NCBI GenBank assembly: GCA_944989445.1
Contig: CALYLW010000131.1
Coordinates: 70,368-134,367 of the forward strand
Length of the DNA: 64,000 bases
Origin: Ampullaceana balthica
Lineage: Eukaryota; Mollusca; Gastropoda; Lymnaeidae
Direction of reading: 5' to 3'
This document shows, in pieces, positions 45,130 to 55,980 of this stretch (its first letter is position 1; every line of letters begins with the position of its first letter). The notes under the pieces are model-generated. The model made no database searches, was not told where the DNA came from, and saw nothing but the letters and a program-made list of their open reading frames with translations. Position numbers and translations under genes: made by a program.

Positions 45130-45400
45130 TTTTTTACCCGAAAATCCCCTCAATCGGAATTTCTTAGTACAGGACTGTACCTTTAATTTGTTCGCCCTTT
45201 TATTTAGTCCAAGATATAGCAGATCATGATATTATGGTGAATTATAAATTCTACAAATTATAATTACATGTATATATATATTCGTTGTAACTTTCAGTTT
45301 TGTGGAACATAGAAGGTATCGGGGAATTTAAATGCGAGTAATCTACGAATATTGCGCAATTCGTTAGTGAAAAAATTAAAAGCATACATTTTGAGGAATT
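45130..45400 (-). repeat. Duplicate of 60390-60660
   Basis: Shares in order: taatcggaa-ttcttaatacaggactg, ttgttcgccctt, cagatcatgat/cagatactat, gaacatagaaggtat/gaacacagaaggtgt, and gcaattcgttagt/gcaactcgttggt with 60390-60660. The second copy lies just upstream of the signal-peptide exon of the coiled-coil gene. It is therefore likely a relic of a duplicated gene unit; no signal-peptide exon is preserved here. Confidence 0.7.
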
Positions 45401-45708
45401 AAAAAGATTGATTTTTTATGGCGGTGGGGGGAAACCGTAAATAATTAAATTCTTTGAATAAAGCTTTTTTTTTAAACAATGTTCCACTAGATTCAATTAA
45501 AAACTTATAGAACATTGATATTAAATGTAAAATGCACATATTTTGTTCCATTGTTCTTTATTTCAACTTATTTTTGTTTTGAATACATTTTAATAATGAA
45601 TGTGCCTTGATTTCTACTATTTAAATTAGTTAACATATTTGGACAACAAACAGTAATGAAATTTGCTAGTTTTTTAATTTTTTTAAATATATTTTTAAAG
45701 ATGCAAGA

Positions 45709-45848
45709 TAAGCGTAGGACGCAATAATCTTCTGTATAGAAGGAGCGTCTGTAAACAGATAAGATAAGATAAGACTTCAATTATGGATAAGCGTAGGAAG
45801 TAATTGTCCTGTTTTAAAGAAGAAGCGTGTGCAATAGATAAAATAATT
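45709..45848 (+). repeat. Two retrotransposon/SINE 3' tails in tandem
   Basis: gataagcgtaggacgcaata at 45709 and ggataagcgtaggaagtaat at 45785 both match the tail at 4543-4607, each ending in a GATAA-type run. No upstream retrotransposon body is present. Confidence 0.82.
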
Positions 45849-46689
45849 TCAAAATCACTATCCCTGTTGTCAAACATAAATTCTCTAGGTACTGAAAACT
45901 AGTAATATTTTTAATATTTTCAGAAAATATATTTACGGCTATTTTTGTGACGATGTCCTTAATAAAAACACAAACATAAATCAAAATCCATGTTTCTATA
46001 TTTTTATTATATGTCGTTGACTTTTAGTATATTTTAAGGACCGGAACGTACCTGGTGAAGATCACAAAAATGTAAAATCCCGTGTGTTCCTGTTATTTTT
46101 GGGTTGCAACCTCAGGGGTGCCCTATAGTTATATCTTCTGGGCGTGACTCCATAATCTATTGCCTTGGGTAAAAGAAACTCTGGTGACGCCTCTGGTTTA
46201 ATATATAGGGAAAGGCTTCCTGTTTTAAATTCAAACTTCCAAGCTGCAATTAATAAAAAATATGTAAGTAAGAACATATTATGTCATATAAACTAGTGTC
46301 ATAAGCCTTGTTGCAATATACAAACGTGAAGCTTTGTCCTTTACGAGAAAAGCAGAGAACCAGTACAAGGAATGGGAGAAAACATTATTCAGAATGATAA
46401 ACCACCATGCTTAAACATTACAATAGAAGGCTGGAAGGATGCCCATGTCATTCCGATGCATTATTTGGTTGATTATATCTGGTGTGTATAATTTTAGGTT
46501 AAATTAACTAATGATATAATTCTTTTTGAATTCATTTAATTGTATTGTAATGAGATAATTTCATGGTGCATTATATAACAAACTTAATTGTTAGAAAATT
46601 GTTACTTATGGAAAATTATATTTGTATTGTACTGTAGTAGTTGAAGTTGTCACAGTACTTTTATAAACTAGAGCTGAGATTCTCTTGAG

Positions 46690-46777
46690 TAAACTCTACT
46701 GAAGATACGGTTTGAAGGTCTACATGGCTATAAGAAATAAACACAATGCAGAACATAGTCAAACTCATCACAAACAT
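46690..46777 (-). pseudogene. Broken signal-peptide exon (copy of 38748-38835)
   Basis: ATG at 46777-46775 opens MFVMSLTMFCIVFISYSHVD, homologous to the exon at 38748-38835. Relative to that copy, about 55 nt covering the 3' end of the exon and its donor are deleted after the GTAGACC shared by both, so no splice donor remains. Confidence 0.7.
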
Positions 46778-47559
46778 TTCACAATAACAAGAAAGCTTTT
46801 TAAATAAGTTATGCCTGTATTAATGTCAATGCGATATCAAATAAAGATAAAGACATTTTTTTTTATTTATTAGGGAATTTGTTGAATACTTGCGCATTCT
46901 AGAAAACTTATAGAAGACTTCGTCTTGGCCATGAAATTACAATCATAATCTCTACCACAAAAAGAATATGTCATTAAAATTTCACGCCCCTTAAAATTAA
47001 AAAGAAATAAGACAACATATTTTAAAACGTATACTTATCAGAATTTGCAAGATGTATTATAACAGTTCCCTCTGTTGTTACAGAAAGCCCTAATTATAAT
47101 TTATTTGCTTACACACGCAAAAATCTTATCCATATATTAAGTCAATGGTATTAAGAACATTGAAAAGGAAACTAATTTTATTCTCGTTGATATTAAGTGA
47201 CTACAAAGTATGATTTTTGCCCTGGCCAAAAACTATAGTCATTAATACAATCGATATCAATCAATAGCACATTGGAAATTTTTTAAAAATTAAACGTGAT
47301 TATAAGTATGATTGCATATTTTGTTTAAATAAAAAGATTTTTAAAATATATATAAGTTGCGCATCAAAATTAAACCCTCTTATACTAAATAATCGCAACA
47401 TTTTATTATTAAATTTAAAAAAATAATTAAAAACAACGTTTTTGACTGTAAATCCTTTTCTTTACGAGCCATAAATAAAATAATGTTGATTATAATACAT
47501 ATCGCAGGATAAAAAAATCCAAACATTTAGTTATGGTTCATATATAAATGATTAATCTT

Positions 47560-48005
47560 TAAAAAAAAATTACTGTCTGCATGCTAAATTTCAGCTTGAT
47601 TTGATCACGGGGAAAATGGTTATAAAAACATGTTTAATATGATGCGCACAGCGCGATTTTTTAGCATAAGCATTTTCAGATCGGGAATATATTTTTTTTT
47701 AAAGTATCGTCAATATAATATGCACTGCACCACGCTACATGAAAATATTAAAAAGGTTGTTCAAAATAGCAACAAAAATTAACATGCTACATAGAGGTTA
47801 CATAGATAATAATCTAAAAATTCATTAATTTAATTACAGTATATTCGATTCATTTGAAATTTTGATAGATCATTTTTATTGTTGGCATGAGTCTGCCTGC
47901 AAAATTTCAGCTCGCTAGCATACTAGGAAGTGTGTAAAAAAATGGATGCAAAGTTTTTTTCGGGAAACAATCAAGCAGACGCCACAAGTTAATATAAAGG
48001 ATTTT
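47560..48005 (-). repeat. Copy of the 0.5 kb repeat unit, minus orientation
   Basis: On the minus strand it starts near 48005 with TCCTTTATATTAACTTGTGG, then follows the unit at 13164 through the gctgaaattttgcaggcaga, caaaatttcaaatgaatcga and tgcgcat/cgtcaatataatatgc motifs. Confidence 0.82.
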
Positions 48006-48207
48006 TAAAATGCTTTCTTTTATTTGCAATATTTGTTTTAAAATGTTCGCTTTTTTAATAATTTGTTCTGTTGAAAATGTAAACATACTTTTAAATTTTA
48101 AAAATGTTCTCAGTTAAAGCAATACTATAACAAAATATCAGTTACAACATTTTCATCTTCACTATGTAATTAAACAGCATGAAAAACAAATCCAAATCCA
48201 ATTATTG

Positions 48208-48557
48208 TTACATTTTTTTTGTAAACAACAACTCCAATGATATTTTATCATTTTCCTTCAACGTGGCACCTCTTGTTATAGGTCTTTTTCCGGATACAAC
48301 GCAAAGTTTTACCGACTCTACAACATTGGTCTGCTTACATCTAATAGTAAAAACTTTGTTTTCATCTGAATTTCCTATACCGATGCTAATTAAATAAAAG
48401 CCATTCAGAGGTGCGGTGAAGATTCCCGTCTTTTGGTCAAAATACCCTCCATAGTTTCAATCAACAGAACTGAACGAGTTTATGTCACGAACTTCCGTTG
48501 TTTACTCTAAAGATAACCTGGCACAGAATCCGACAATGGGTTTGTTGATCTTCTGCT
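48208..48557 (-). pseudogene. C1q-domain exon, decayed (copy 2)
   Basis: After a TTTACAG acceptor (phase 1) the frame reads KINKPIVGFCARLSLE, a stop (48504-48502), then a second stop (48459-48457), NYGGYFDQKTGIFTAPLNGF followed by YLISIGIG, then CVVSGKRPITRGATLKENDK followed by ISLELLF and a stop. The GGYFDQKTGIFTAP...G.Y block is a textbook C1q-domain signature. The last beta strands are missing. It is homologous to 39481-39827, but the stops fall at different positions, so the two copies decayed independently. Confidence 0.88.
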
Positions 48558-48760
48558 CTGTAAAATTAAGAAAATCAGAGGACAATAAAATATATACATT
48601 CCCCGCAGTGTGTAAATTTGGATCAAAATAGAAAAATAATATTAAATTGGCATCAAAGGAAAATGAATAGAATATTACCTAAAATATTACTTTTTGTGTT
48701 TCTTTTTCGGGACAACCAATGTTATATAGGCGAAGCGTATGTTTCAGATACGATGCCTAA

Positions 48761-49103
48761 GGGGAATCTTGGTCCTCCATTTTGACTTTGACACAGATAT
48801 TAACAAAGTGGTAACAGCCCTGATAGAGCTTTTACTTGATTACGTAATAAACAAACACTTGAATTTAGATCGCTTCAGTTCAACATTTTAATCATATAAA
48901 CAGGATACCATCATGATTATCAATTCCCTAAAGTCATAACAGATATCTGGATATTTACAACTTTCTCTTCCTTCGTCCTCACGCTATCTCTCTACCCCGT
49001 GTATTCTCTCTATATCCCCCCCCTCCCATTCTAACCTCATCTCATCCACTTAATTAAGTTAACCGTCACGGATCCCGTGATCAGCAGCCCGTGTTAACTC
49101 ACA
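48761..49103. other. Unassigned spacer
   Basis: Nothing recognised apart from a pyrimidine-rich stretch at 48960-49040. Confidence 0.4.
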
Positions 49104-49378
49104 TCTTATCTTATCTATACAGACGCTCCTTCTATGCAGAAGATAATTGCGTCCACAGACCATGACAGATGATCTGTTTGCAAGTGATGCAGCGTTCACA
49201 GGCCATGGCTTTGTGTGTTTCACGCATTACCAAGCCGTCTAACTAGTGTTAGGTACCCATTCAGAGCTGGGTGACCCAGGGACGCCCTAGGCCCCGGTAA
49301 CAAATCATTGCCTCCACATGGATTTTAACCCATGACCATCGGTACGACAGTCGAGCGCTCTGGCACTCGACCACCACT
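49104..49378 (-). mobile_element. tRNA-derived SINE, copy 2
   Basis: About 88-90% similar by eye to 17059-17349 in the same orientation, including tctgtcatggtctgtggacg and the terminal (GATAA)n tract. Box B has decayed to gggttaaaatcc. Confidence 0.88.
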
Positions 49379-49385
49379 TCACTTC

Positions 49386-50570
49386 CCTTTAATATCCCCT
49401 ATGTATTCGAGGGTAACAGTGTAAAAAGCTTTCTAAGTTTCTTAGTATTTATGCATAAGAACGTTCAAAAAGTTTTAGACATACGATTCTACGACTTTAG
49501 CAGGACTTTACCTCTTCAAACAAAGTAGCCACGATTCGCCATGCTGTGCTACACTTTCAGATTAACGCTGTTCAAATGCAAAATGGCATGTTTAAAATAA
49601 AATGATGGGCGTGACGAGGTCAGAAGTTTTATTGAATTGAAGATGAGACACCGTGTAAATGTAGAAGAAACGTTCTTCACTAGCAATAGATGAAGCCATA
49701 GAATGCGGACAATCAATCATTGGCAAATTTCAGCATGGTTGACGAGAAAAAGACTGACAGAGTGCTGCATATATTGCGCTAAAATTAACAAAGCACGAGC
49801 CAAGTTTTGAATAATTGTCTGTATGTTTAAAACAGCAAAATTCCTACTAAATAAGCAAACCAATCTATTTCCTGTTATAAAAAGTTATTTTTGTCGTTGA
49901 AAACGTTCAACTTCTTTAATTTATTTAAGTCTTAACACAAGTATGTGTCGCTTTGCTAAGCTGGACCCACATTTTCGTGTTTAATTGGAGTTAATTAGTT
50001 TTGGCATTTTGCCATATATAAGTGGGTTTATGGTTAAATTTTAGGCACGTAGACCCAACATGTGTCGCCACAACAGACCTTTGCATTTGTGGCCTGTAAA
50101 ATGTAACATGTGTAAGGGAGAAAAACCTGCAATAACAACAAATATTCATGCATTTTGTATACATTAATTTTTTGAAATATTTGATTCCAAACACAAAATT
50201 ATTATAACGAATGATTCGATTAATGAGCCAGGTTAAGAGATCATAGTGTTTGCAATCGTTTGAAAATCATGAAATATTGTATATTTTTTAATAGAATAAA
50301 TTCATGTAGTAAATAAGTTATTTTTTTAATACAAAGAAAAAATAAACGCTGACTCTTTACTATATTTGCACATTCTGTAACTTTCAATAAAAAGTGAACG
50401 TCCTATCATACATCGTAATAATAAAGTATGTCGTAATTTTATTGTAAATAAAACACATTTTTATTCAAGAAATGAGTTTACATTTCTCTAACAACCCTGA
50501 AATATCAATATAATGTCCAAATAATCATTTCCCGATTTATTACTATATGCTGCTGTTAACAAAGGTGTAA
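49386..50570. other. Anonymous sequence, no gene seen
   Basis: No splice-bounded exon was recognised. At 49955-50110 there is a loose mirrored pair of motifs (ctggacccacattttc and acccaacatgtgtcgcc) that may mark an unrecognised MITE. Confidence 0.35.
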
Positions 50571-50700
50571 AACGTGGCCTTGGGAGTATATTCTGGCCTC
50601 GGCCGGTTTAACTCCCGGGATATATTCTGGACAGGGGCTGAATCTTGCCGGGTACACAAATAAATCGTTCTTAAGATGGGACCATCAGCCCTGCCATGAG
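50571..50700 (-). repeat. Inverted copy of the 'cagaatatacccc' repeat
   Basis: Contains gggagtatattctgg and gggatatattctgg units and ends catcagccctgcca. It is the reverse complement in outline of 24784-24960. Confidence 0.6.
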
Positions 50701-51211
50701 CAAACTATCCAGAAATGATCTGTAAGCCACATTTTTACTCTGATTTGAGTCATTGTGTTATAACAGCTAGCATATAGAATATTAATAAGTCTTTCACAGT
50801 TTTTTTTCTACTTCTCTCTCACACTGTCACAATTTGTTACTTTTCTCTTTTCTAAGCCCCTCTCTATTTTATTATTATTACACGCTTTTATTTAAGTCAC
50901 ACTGTTTGTATCCGTCAAATCTTGTGATTTAAAATTAAACCACTTCTGATGGTCCTAGAGATTTAAAAAAATTACCACAGATAGATCGTGGATGCCAATG
51001 CATTGTCTCAAAATGTCAGATCGATCGAATGTACCATAATGTAATTGATTCATTTTTTAAAGTTTATCTTGATGTGTGGTTGTGTTTTATCACTAACATC
51101 AATGAACCACACCTCAATTTGCCCTAGAGGGATACAAGTAATTTCAATTGTTGACGTCAGAAGTGGAATGTAGAGTGTGTTTACTATAAATTTAAAAAGA
51201 ACGAAATTTTT

Positions 51212-51281
51212 CAAGCCCTGCTGGTCGAATGCTTAGTGTGATCGATTTGGCGACCTGGATGTGCGGGTTCAATTTTCAGTT
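51212..51281 (+). other. tRNA-like segment
   Basis: gctggtcgaatgcttagtgt (box A-like) and about 45 bp later gcgggttcaattttc (box B-like). No acceptor stem was found. Probably a SINE head relic. Confidence 0.45.
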
Positions 51282-51289
51282 GAGTAATT

Positions 51290-52450
51290 TGTTTTTTTTT
51301 AAGTACATAAATTTGTAATTAATTATTTATCTTTTTACCACTATCACATTTAAATTATTGACGATGAAGTTTAAATAATTAAATTGAATTCATAAGGTCG
51401 AATAATCAATTTTAAAATTTTTTATACTAAAAAGTAGAAAATAAAATATTTTAAAAAATCTTTTTTTTTAAAGGACACGCTTTTATTTACATAAAGAGGG
51501 TGCACTAAAAAGAAGAAAATAAAAATTTTCTATGATTTCATGTGAAATCCGTGAACCTATCTACTGCACATAAAAGCGTTGGACATTACAACTCATTTCT
51601 CTTTGCTACCAAAGATAAATATTTCTTATTAATATGATAGTAGCATGTATATGATCAATGTTTTAAAAATGTAATGTTATTAATATTCATACAAATCTGT
51701 ATTTATGTTTCGCAGCCTTGTACATGATAGAGAGTTGTGATGAGTGTCCCACGCTTTTATGTGCAGTGGGTAGGTTTTTTAAAATATTTTATTTACGATA
51801 CATGTCAAATTATAAATAATCATCAATTATAGTATAAACATTTGCTCTCAATTAATACGTTGCAAATATTTACATATCGAAGACATTCCTTATTATTGAT
51901 GTTCAGTTTGAAAAATGGCTTTCTTCATTTTCGATTTTTGAGAAATGCATTGAATTTTAAAATCCAAAATAAATTCATACAATTTTCCTACCGATTATTA
52001 AAATTGTTTTGGACATTTCTTCCACATGACTTTCGGTTGATTTTTTCTGTAAATGGAGAAAAACAAATTATATGATACACACTATCAACGTTTATGTGAA
52101 GAGAAGAAAATTAGTTTGTTTTTTTTAAAACTGCAAATGTATGTCCCTTCCCTTTCTTCACTAAAAGATGCTCCAACCAATGCGTCATAAACATAGTTTA
52201 ACATACAATTTCTTTTATTTTCAGAAAATATTACCAAAAGATTTTTTTAAAAATAATTTAAAAATAAATCAATTAATTAAAACAAAACGTAAAAAATTAC
52301 GTAAAAATACCCATAATATTTTAATACTCACTTAAAGGGATTACATTTTAAATAGTAGCATATCTAATTTATATCTTGATAGAAGTCGCTTAGACACATA
52401 ACCATATAGTTTAAAAAATTATTTAAAGCAACTGTGATGTTTAGCCAACA
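51290..52450. other. AT-rich DNA, no gene seen
   Basis: No exon was recognised. Two copies of an approximate ttttatgtgcag-tgggtaggtt / acctatctactgcacataaaa motif face each other at 51554-51578 and 51755-51776, a possible inverted repeat of about 220 bp span. Confidence 0.4.
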
Positions 52451-52452
52451 GT

Positions 52453-52458
52453 TTTATT
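52453..52458 (-). terminator. Candidate poly(A) signal of the coiled-coil gene
   Basis: AATAAA on the minus strand about 155 nt downstream of the stop codon at 52616-52614. Such hexamers are common in AT-rich DNA, so the support is positional only. Confidence 0.4.
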
Positions 52459-52613
52459 TTAATGAAATTTAAAAGATAAAATTATTACAACTGACTTTAT
52501 TGTTTTAAAGGTAGTTCACAAATGTATTTGTTTGCTTTTCTGTCATTTCCTTTTCGTCAATTAACTTATTTAAAACACAAATCTATACCAAATTCCTCCA
52601 ATCGAAATAATTT

Positions 52614-52742
52614 CTAACAGGCACGCGAGGATACCTTTACCAGCTGCTCCTTCGTTCTCTCAATGTTGGTCAAGTTTAAACTTCTGTTTAACGTTTCCAA
52701 TCGGGCCAGTCTCTTTGCTAAGAGTTGACAAACCATTCCAAT
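52614..52742 (-). CDS. Terminal coding exon of the secreted coiled-coil protein (exon E)
   Basis: Acceptor TACAG (AG at 52744-52743), phase 0, then 42 codons to TAG at 52616-52614: IGMVCQLLAKRLARLETLNR, SLNLTNIERTKEQLV and KVSSRAC. It is an amphipathic, Leu-rich helix with two sequon-like sites (NRS, NLT) and two Cys. An internal GTATCC after the Lys codon could act as a donor, in which case the gene would continue, but the in-frame stop and downstream AATAAA favour a terminal exon. It joins exon D (phase 0 out) in frame. Confidence 0.65.
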   Translation of the reverse strand: MGMVCQLLAKRLARLETLNRSLNLTNIERTKEQLVKVSSRAC

Positions 52743-53150
52743 CTGTATAACATGAGAATATTTTTATCAAGTGTTTATGATATGTAACTGTTTAAATACT
52801 ACAATTATTTGGCATACTAACCAATATGTACTGTAATATATTCAAAATGGCATATTCTCATACATACATACCCACGAAATCAAAGTCATATAAAAATTGA
52901 TGAGGTATAATTAGAAAACAAGAGCGATACTCTGTTATCTGGGTGTATTCCGTTCACTTTCTTTTTTTTTCTTCGTATATTTACTTAAGCTTTATTTTTA
53001 ATAGATGTCTGATAGTTTGATAATTTCGAAAGACTGTACAAAAATTTTGTATTATTATTTTCTAAATTTCTTTTTTTTAATACAATAATTTAATTGAATT
53101 TTTTTTTGTGTACCGAAATTCATAAATAATGAAACATATTTGTTACCTAC

Positions 53151-53716
53151 CAAATCCTCAAATTTATCATGATTGAGACTTCTCATCTTTTCAAACTGTT
53201 CGGTGTACCGAAACGAAATCATACTGATAGAGTTTTCTATTTTATTTATTTTATTAGACGTCCGCTCATTCGCACTCGTAACCTTCTTTGACAATTCTTG
53301 CAGGGAAACAGACGTACGATCACTTAATTTTTTAACCATGCCGAGCTGTTTGTTTTGTTCATTTATTGACATATCAATAGCTTTTCCTGCATCCTCTAAT
53401 CCTTTTAACTTCGAATCGTGTTTTTTAACAGATTCTTTTAAAGTGTCAATTTGTGAAGAATTAGCCTGGTTGATTTTTTCAGCTTTTGTGATTTTGTCTT
53501 GCATTAATTGTTGAGACTTTGAAATAGAATCTGATAATATTTGATTTTTTCTGTTTACTTCTTCTTGTTGAGATGAGATATCTTTTAAAATCCTATCAAC
53601 TTTTTCTTGGTCTTCTTGGACTTTTTCTGTTGTCCTTTTGAGTGAGAATACAGCCTCTTCTAATATAGCTAGTCTCATAGTTAATATTTGTGAAGAGTTG
53701 TCTACTGCTGAAACAC
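53151..53716 (-). CDS. Long coiled-coil exon (exon D) of a secreted protein
   Basis: A 566 bp exon with acceptor TTTTCAG (718-717) and donor TTG|GTAGGT (53150-53149), in phase 1 and out phase 0, open throughout. Its 188 codons contain no Pro, Trp or Cys, are rich in Lys, Glu, Gln, Ser and Leu/Ile, and show heptad-like spacing (RLAILEEAVFSLKRTTEKVQ, DRILKDISSQQEEVNRKNQI, LKESVKKHDSKLKGLEDAGK, LSDRTSVSLQELSKKV). A long parallel coiled coil is predicted, which would multimerise the protein. Sequons NSS occur twice. It lies between exon C and exon E in the 52.6-60.3 kb gene. In mollusc lectins such coiled coils often precede C1q or other recognition domains, but none is attached here by phase. 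No named family was recognised. Confidence 0.85.
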
Positions 53717-53855
53717 CTGAAAATAAATTTAATATAAAACACGACTTAATTCAACTCGATGTTTAAGTTACTAATTAAATAAAAACACGTCTTACATAAA
53801 ATCTAAACAAATATTATTGAAGAACATGCATGATTGTTAATGACAGCCTCGTCAC

Positions 53856-53993
53856 CTGGTTTAACTTCGTCCTCTTCACAACAATCCATCGATTCAGTTT
53901 GAGAAGAGCAATGTGTAAAAACTTTTGACCTTTTCTCATTGGGTTCAGCAGTTAATGAAGCATTCAGCTCAACGCTCTCATTACTTACAGGTC
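53856..53993 (-). CDS. Exon C of the secreted coiled-coil protein
   Basis: A 138 bp exon with acceptor ACGTAG (995-994) and donor CCAG|GTGACG (53855-53854), in phase 1 and out phase 1. It encodes PVSNESVELNASLTAEPNEK then RSKVFTHCSSQTESMDCC and EEDEVKP. It is polar and acidic with three Cys and two sequons (NES, NAS), typical of an extracellular linker. It joins exon B (55981-56104) and exon D in frame, each junction creating a Gly codon. No homologue was found near paralogue 2. Confidence 0.68.
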
Positions 53994-53999
53994 CTACGT

Positions 54000-54234
54000 A
54001 TGAAACATTACATATACATATTAAATCTTTGCTTATACTTTTTTATAAATTTTAAATGAGATTAAAATCTTACATCAAGCCTGTTTACAATGTAATGTAT
54101 AAATTGAAAGTGATAAGTTTCGAACAATATAATAAAAAGTAATAAAAACTCGAATGAGTATTTAAACGCAATTTCCAAAAAGAATTTCCATTTTTTTTAT
54201 TCATATTCAAGTGAAATCATTCTAGATTACATTA
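54000..54234. other. Intron sequence
   Basis: AT-rich; nothing recognised. Confidence 0.4.
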
Positions 54235-54420
54235 AAGTCGATTCAAATAAGTAATTTTGAAAGTAAACACAATATGACGTCATATCCCCTCAGGCTAAAT
54301 CACACCAAGAATGTGTCAATATAATGCGCACCACGCAACAATCTAACATAAGCATTCTCAAAGCGGGAAAACCCCATTAACTACCATTCTAGATTAATTT
54401 AAAAGTCATTTCAAATCAAT
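54235..54420 (-). repeat. Partial copy of the 0.5 kb repeat family
   Basis: Contains gtcaatataatgcgcacca and aacataagcattctcaaagc, both also found in the copy at 47560-48005. Lies in an intron. Confidence 0.6.
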
Positions 54421-55549
54421 AATCCAGAAACTAAACAAAACAATTGCTTTCATAATTTGCAGCTAAAATTACGGGAGACGAACTAACAGTCATTTTTCAG
54501 AAATTCCGTCTTCAACATTGATCTAAATATTATTAGCTAACGTTTGGCGCTTATTTCAACCCGATAGATGTTAGAGTTGGCGACAAATTTACACATTACT
54601 CATATTTTTTTCGGGTTTTAGGATTTTCCAGGAAATCCAGTAAACCTTTTTAGTATTTTTTTTTACCTTTGCACATCTTTGGGACCTCCTTAGCATATTT
54701 ACAAAAGACCCGAACCCTCTATCTGGAATGGATCAGGAGGAGTTGTATGTGCTAACTCTACAGATATTTCAAATATATAAACGCAATTTATCCCATGGGA
54801 AATTGCGTTAAAAAGATAATTTACCCGTAATCCTAAGTTCTTGTTTTTTTTAATATAAAAAGATTTCCATTTAATTTCTACCTAATTGTTTATAATTCCA
54901 GAGGCTTAAATAAATAATACGTGAGTAACATTCACTTAATTGTGAGCATTAAAATAAATATTTCAAGTTCAAATAAACAGGTCTTCTCCCATTCCAAAGT
55001 GACTAGTGTTATTGTATGAAAGTAAGCGGCAACATAAAAAAGTTTCACCGTAGCCAATATAAACATTCCCTCAATGGTTGAACTTTGACATTTAGAGTTT
55101 GTTCAAGTTACATTGAAGTCCCCTATTAATAACAATAAAATGAACATGAATGTTGTGCCAAGGCGTTTTTACAAAATTGACAATGATTCTTTTTGACAGC
55201 CTTGAGATTGTATTGTATTAAAAGTTTGTTTTAAATTATTTTTTTTTCATTTAATGTATCATATTTTATGTTTTTCTTGACAGTCTTGCAAAACGCCGTG
55301 TTTAAGGATCAGCCCTCTCTTTTTAAATTCATATTCACGCATATTTTGCTCCATTCTTTTAATTTTAGGTGTATATCGTCCATAAAAGACTCACACTAAA
55401 GAAATAAATAGATAGCAATAGATTACAATTTGTGAGAAATCCGAAGATTCGTTTAATGTAAAAGAATTTCGACGCTGTGGTGAACGTGTGCAGGGTCACG
55501 AAGATGTCCCCGAGGAGACCATAAAAAAAATTAATTCGGTACTTGAAGT

Positions 55550-55775
55550 TCATCAGGAAATAATAACAAGCCGTAGTACGGCAAAGACAGTGCCCATACA
55601 GAAACATGGAGGTAGGAAGCTAACAGCCCTACTGAGAATGAAATGGTTGGATGCGGTTGAGAAAGACCTACAGATGCAGTGGGTCCGGGTAAAGAGGTGA
55701 AAGGCGGCGGATGGGTTTGAAATTGAAAAGTGTGACTTAGAAGGCCAGGGCCCTATATGTTATTTACACCAAAGG
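55550..55775 (+). pseudogene. C-terminal tail of a non-LTR retrotransposon
   Basis: Encodes a degenerate GGRKLTALLRMKWLDAVEKD followed by LQMQWVR, matching the common retrotransposon tail of the form GxRxRGRPxxRWxDxVExDLxxxGVR. It ends in gatgatgat. It lies in intron 2 of the coiled-coil gene in opposite orientation. Confidence 0.68.
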
Positions 55776-55980
55776 ATCACCACGATGATGATTTCTTTCC
55801 GTACACTGTGTGATTTCAGAAACCGCAAAAATTTGAGCAATAATTTTAATATAGATATAGAGAGAATCACAGTGAAATACTTTCAAACTGGGGGGAAAGA
55901 GAGTAAATGTTTTATGCTTTATTAAATATAAATGATAACCTAGCAACATTGTATCATTTGAAACAAAATCATAAATTAAC

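Larger units (their letters stand above)
46170..48760 (-). repeat. Segmental duplication, copy 2
   Basis: Direct duplicate of 37550-39912 plus 43183-43310 (see copy 1). It carries a broken signal-peptide exon and a decayed C1q exon, and contains its own insertion of the 0.5 kb repeat at 47560-48005. Confidence 0.82.

Noticed and set aside
46062..46277. Minus-strand frame that looks like a signal peptide (FLLTYFLLIAA)
   Set aside because: The hydrophobic run spans a polypyrimidine/AG intron-like sequence, and the downstream part matches the end of a repeat shared with 37550-37620, so it is not a real exon.
48179..48397. 72-codon plus-strand frame with a start codon
   Set aside because: It is the antisense shadow of the decayed C1q exon, whose domain pattern is clear on the minus strand.
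48208..53716. Joining the coiled-coil exon D or E directly to the C1q exon as one gene
   Set aside because: Exons D and E end in phase 0, while the C1q exon starts in phase 1 and is decayed. Exon E also has an in-frame stop and a downstream AATAAA. An unseen linking exon cannot be excluded.
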